A stretch of 64,000 nucleotides of DNA from Paramecium pentaurelia (taxonomy: Eukaryota; Ciliophora; Oligohymenophorea; Peniculida; Parameciidae): positions 1,910 to 65,909 of the forward strand of contig CAJJDO010000141.1 of the NCBI GenBank assembly GCA_905183005.1. Reading direction: 5' to 3'. Each line of letters opens with the position of its first letter. The stretch's first letter is position 1. This document shows positions 60,101-64,000 of the stretch, piece after piece. The position numbers were made by a program, and so were the translations under genes. The notes beneath the pieces are model-generated. The model made no database searches. It was not told the DNA's origin and was given only the letters and a program-made list of their open reading frames with translations.

Positions 60101-63100
60101 TGTGCATCTTAAAGCAAAGTTACTTCCTGTATTACATGAATTACACTATTAATTTTCATTCAAATAATAAGTATCTTAACAAACTCCACAAATAGTCTAA
60201 AATGAAGCATTTTATTATGTATTTTTAGTACATCCACTAGCACAATTTGATGGACATAGTGCACATGTTGTATTAGATAATAAAGTATATCCTGATACAC
60301 AATTAGAACACAAATCATTTGTACATTCTGAACATTTATCTGAATAACCTGTGCATTTAATACAATTAGAATTTTAGAGTTTATAATCAGCTACACAAGT
60401 TAGACAAACTGAACCACTTGAACATGTAGCACATTCAGTAGGACATTTAGTACATGTTTTGTTTGAATCTAAATACCATTTGGTTGTGCAAACAATACAT
60501 TAAGTATCATTTGTACAAACATTACAACCTGCTACACATGATGAACATAATTGATTTTTTAAATAGTATGTAAGATCACAAGCTGTGCATTTTGTATTAC
60601 TTAGACATGATAAACAACCATTAATATCAGCAGAGCATTATTTACATTCATTATTTGATAAGTAATATCCAGAAATACAAGATAAACAAGTAGATTGATT
60701 AGTACATGCTGCACAACCTGATGGACATGTACTACATCCATTTGAAGATAAATAATATCCTATTATGCATAATGAACATTCAGATACAGAGTTAACACAA
60801 GAAGTACAATTAACATCATTGCATTTATTACATGAATCATTACTTAATTAATAGCCTACAAGACATGATGAACATGTACTTTAACTTGTGCATGAAGTAC
60901 AATTACTCTTACATTTACTGCATGCACCATTATCTAAATAATATCCTGTTAAACATTTAGTACAAGCTGAAGAAGTAGTTGAACATGTTAAACAATTGGT
61001 ATCTTGACATTTACTGCAAGTATTCACATCCAAAAATAGACCAACTGTACAAGCAGTACAAGAATAATTACTTTATGTCATCGAACAAGTTCTACAAGCA
61101 TCAACAGAGGTTGAACATGGGAGACATAAATTTCCACTCAAATAAAATCCTGGTGTACAAGTTTTACATGTTGAACCATCATCACATGTTGCACAATTAA
61201 TTATTGAGGAAAAACACAATTGACATGAACTACCATTTAAATAATAACCAGTAAGACAACTTTTACAGTTGTTTGCAGATGTTTCACAAGTAGCACAAGG
61301 TGATTAACACATATCACATGTTTTATTTACTTTTAAGTACATATTTGTAAGACATGTGAGACATGTAGTATCAGTCACTGAACATGTTAAACAATTTGAA
61401 TTACATTTTTCACATGCATTATTTTTAACATATTGACCAGAATCACAAGCAGTACAATTTGATAAACTTGTACATATAGTACAAGGGTATAAACATTATT
61501 AACATTATGATCCATCATAATAATATCCTGCTAAACAGGCTGTACAAGTAGATGCATTAGAACACTTTGCACAAGGATCAGGACATTAAACACAACTAGT
61601 TGATTAAATATAGTATCCATCAACACAGGATGAACAACTATTTGCTGGATTATTACAATTATAACAAGGATATTAACAAGCAGTGCATGTTGTTCCATCT
61701 TAAAAGTAAGCATTAGGACAACTTTTACAATTATCTGCTGTAGTTATACATGTTAGACAAGGATTATTACATTATTGACAAGTGTTATTACCATCTAAAT
61801 AATATCCATTAGTGCAACTTTTACATTTACCTGAACTATCAACACATGTAACACAATTAGTAGAACAAGCTGTACATGCTTAATTGCCATCTAAAAAGAA
61901 TCCATCTCCACAAGTCTTGCAAATAGTATTTGTTGAACAAGTTAAACATGGAAGTGTACATGTAGTACATGTATTTCCATTTAGATAGAATCCATCATCA
62001 CAGGATATACAACTATTAGTTCCAGAACCATTACATGTGGCACAAGGATTAGAACAAATAGTACAAGTATTACCATCTTTATAATAGCCATCAACACATT
62101 TATCACATTCAGTAGATGAAGTTAAACATGTTAGACAAGGAGTTTAACATTAATAACATTTATGTTCACTAGTCTTTAGGGAGTATCCAACAGCACAAGT
62201 TGTACATGTATTTTGATCATCGCATATAGTACATGGAGATGGACAATATAAACAAGTAGCACTAGATCCAGTACCACTCAGATACATTCCTGTGGAACAT
62301 GAAGTACATTATGTAGCATTAGTGATACATTCTTTACAAGGAGTTGAACATGGATTACAACCATCACCAGTTCCATTCAAGAAATAACCTGGAGAACAAC
62401 TTTAACAAGTTGTAGCTGATGTCTTACAAGATGTACAAGCAGTAGAACATTGAGTACATTTTGTACCATCCCAAAAGTAACCTTTAATACATCCAGTACA
62501 AACAGATGAAGTACAGGCAGCACAAGGAGATGTACATTATGTGCAAGTGTTTCCAGATAAGTAATATCCAGTTATACAACTTAGACATTTATTTTAATTA
62601 TCAACACATTTAATACATGGTTTAACACAAAGGTTACAAGCAGTTCCAGAAAGGAAATATCCATCAATACAACTTTAGCATGTATTTTAATCAGTCTAGC
62701 ATGTTAGACAAGGACTTGTACATTCCGAGCATTTATTTTAACCAGATGGTAAAACATAACCATCAAGACATGAAGTACATTCAGTTGGATCAGCATTACA
62801 TGTTTTACAAGGATCAGTACATTGAGTGCATGTGAGAGGAGCAGTTTTAGTTAAATGATATGCTTAGTCATTACATGATCTGCATTCAGTAGCAGAGTTT
62901 TCACAAGTTGCACAAGGAGTTGAACATTAAGTACAAACAGCAGGATTTTTAGAAGTATCATAAAAATATCCAGATATACAGGATTTGCAAACAGTAGCTG
63001 ATGCAGCTACAGAATATTCACAAGTTAAACATGGAGTTGTACATTATACACATTTTGGTGGTGCTTAAGTTGTATCATAAAAATATCCAGGAATGCAAGA

Positions 63101-64000
63101 ATCACATGTATCACCATCTGTATGACAAGTAACACAAGGGGAATTGCAAACAGGACATTTAGGATTGCTTGGATCCTTATAAAATCCATCTAAACAATCT
63201 ATACATTAGTCACCAGCAGTTTAACATTTTTTACATGGTTCTTTACATTCTGCACAAACATTATTATTTAAGAAATATCCATCAGGACAATTTGAACATA
63301 CAGCAGGACCAGGAGCAGTATAAGTACACTTTGTACATGGTTCAGCACATTAATTACAAGTTCCATTATTTAAATAGTATCCATCAAAACAAGAATCACA
63401 ATTACTTTTTGAAGTAGAACATGTTTTACATATGGCATCACATTATTCACATTTTTTGCTGATTTCAACAAAACCTGGTTAACAACCAGTACATGCATCA
63501 GCTGAGACAGCACATTCAAGACATGGACTTTAACATTAATCACAAGTATTATTATTCAAGAAATATCCTTTTGTACATGATTAACAATAAGTAGCACTAT
63601 TATTAGAACAAGTAGTACAAGTATTACTACATGGTTAACAATTATTTGTATTATCTAAAAAGAATCCTGGTAGACATTTTTAACATGTACCATCATTTAA
63701 ACAATATAAGCATTAATTATTACATTAGCTAGAGCAATTTGGTGTGCCAAAATATCCTTAGATACAAGAAAGACAATTAGTACTAGAGGTTACACAAGTT
63801 GCACAATTACCTGAGCATAGTGTACAAGTAACATTGTCATTTTCTAAGAAAAATCCAGAAACACAAGTTTTGCAAGAAGTTGAATTATTACAATAAGCGC
63901 AATTTAAATTGCATTATGTGCATGAATTACCATTTTAGTAATAACCATTTGAACATTCAGTACAAGTTGAAGCATCTGTACATTTAGTGCATGATAAACT
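57174..64000 (-). CDS. Giant cysteine-rich GPI-type surface protein (5' end outside window)
   Basis: More than 2,200 residues are visible and the start lies beyond 64000. The body is a long array of furin-like modules of about 30-36 residues with the pattern CxxC..NCxxC......CxxCxxGYYLDG, e.g. CKTCGDGFFLDGN then CTACSTNCVTC. The array is most regular from about 60500 to 64000. Towards the C-terminus modules are more diverged and several 25-30 nt introns appear (for example near 57340-57365, 57712-57735 and 59312-59340). The end is a Pro/Asn/Thr linker (NPTNPTNPDNPNP) and a hydrophobic tail with stop at 57174-57176, typical of GPI attachment. Probably extracellular on the cell or ciliary surface. 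Confidence 0.88.

Noticed and set aside
1..64000. A code in which TGA means tryptophan as well as stop (as in karyorelicts)
   Set aside because: ALG11, PLC, CFAP299, the K+ channel, kinesin, SQOR and others use TGG for all tryptophans, contain no internal TGA in exons and end at TGA. Sense TGA is not general here.
1..64000. tRNA, rRNA, CRISPR array, insertion sequence or telomere repeat
   Set aside because: I saw no cloverleaf-like GC-richer segment, no rRNA-like conserved stretch, no regularly spaced repeats with spacers, no transposase motifs and no CCCCAA/CCCAAA arrays.

Overview
The window is macronuclear DNA of an oligohymenophorean ciliate, most like Paramecium. The sequence is very AT-rich. 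Recognisable proteins are continuous only if TAA and TAG are read as glutamine and TGA is the only stop. Genes are dense, on both strands, with short spacers. Introns are tiny (about 20-34 nt, starting GTA or GTT and ending TAG, AAG or CAG). Conventional ORF calls therefore show only fragments; the models here come from reading with the ciliate code and splicing these micro-introns by eye.

Layout. 1-3.8 kb is gene-poor and holds a decayed WD40 gene. 3.8-8.5 kb has a NIT2-type omega-amidase, a broken gene and a secreted repeat protein. 8.5-12.9 kb has a damaged minus-strand gene, two small plus-strand genes and a charged protein possibly related to CFAP119; this stretch contains a 1047-bp exact duplication at a single N. 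12.9-20 kb has an otubain-like protease, a short MGC-start protein, a pseudokinase-like protein and a coiled-coil protein. 20-25 kb is a plus-strand run of phosphoinositide phospholipase C, an ANTH-domain protein and the ALG11 mannosyltransferase. 25-34 kb has CFAP299, a K+ channel with a cyclic-nucleotide-binding-like domain, a probable mitochondrial protein, a SAPS-like phosphatase subunit, a frame broken only by TGA, and a lysine-rich protein. 34-41 kb has a small TIM chaperone, a CH plus armadillo-like protein, a membrane-anchored otubain, CFAP100 and an unknown. 41-49 kb has a membrane protein, an Arp10-like protein, two unknown basic proteins and a kinesin, and contains a second exact duplication (1128 bp) at a single N. 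49-54 kb has two damaged frames, a short ORF, sulfide:quinone oxidoreductase and a small basic protein. 54-64 kb is dominated by two minus-strand genes for cysteine-rich surface proteins with hydrophobic C-termini; the second is very large and continues beyond the window.

Themes. Several genes are ciliary (CFAP299, CFAP100, possibly CFAP119, the CH/ARM protein, the kinesin), as expected for a ciliate. PLC and the ANTH protein both act on phosphoinositide membranes. The two single-N duplications are best read as unmerged contig overlaps, not biology. The most curious points are frames open over hundreds of bases apart from isolated TGA codons, the repeated use of AAG 3' splice sites, and the giant GPI-type surface antigen.
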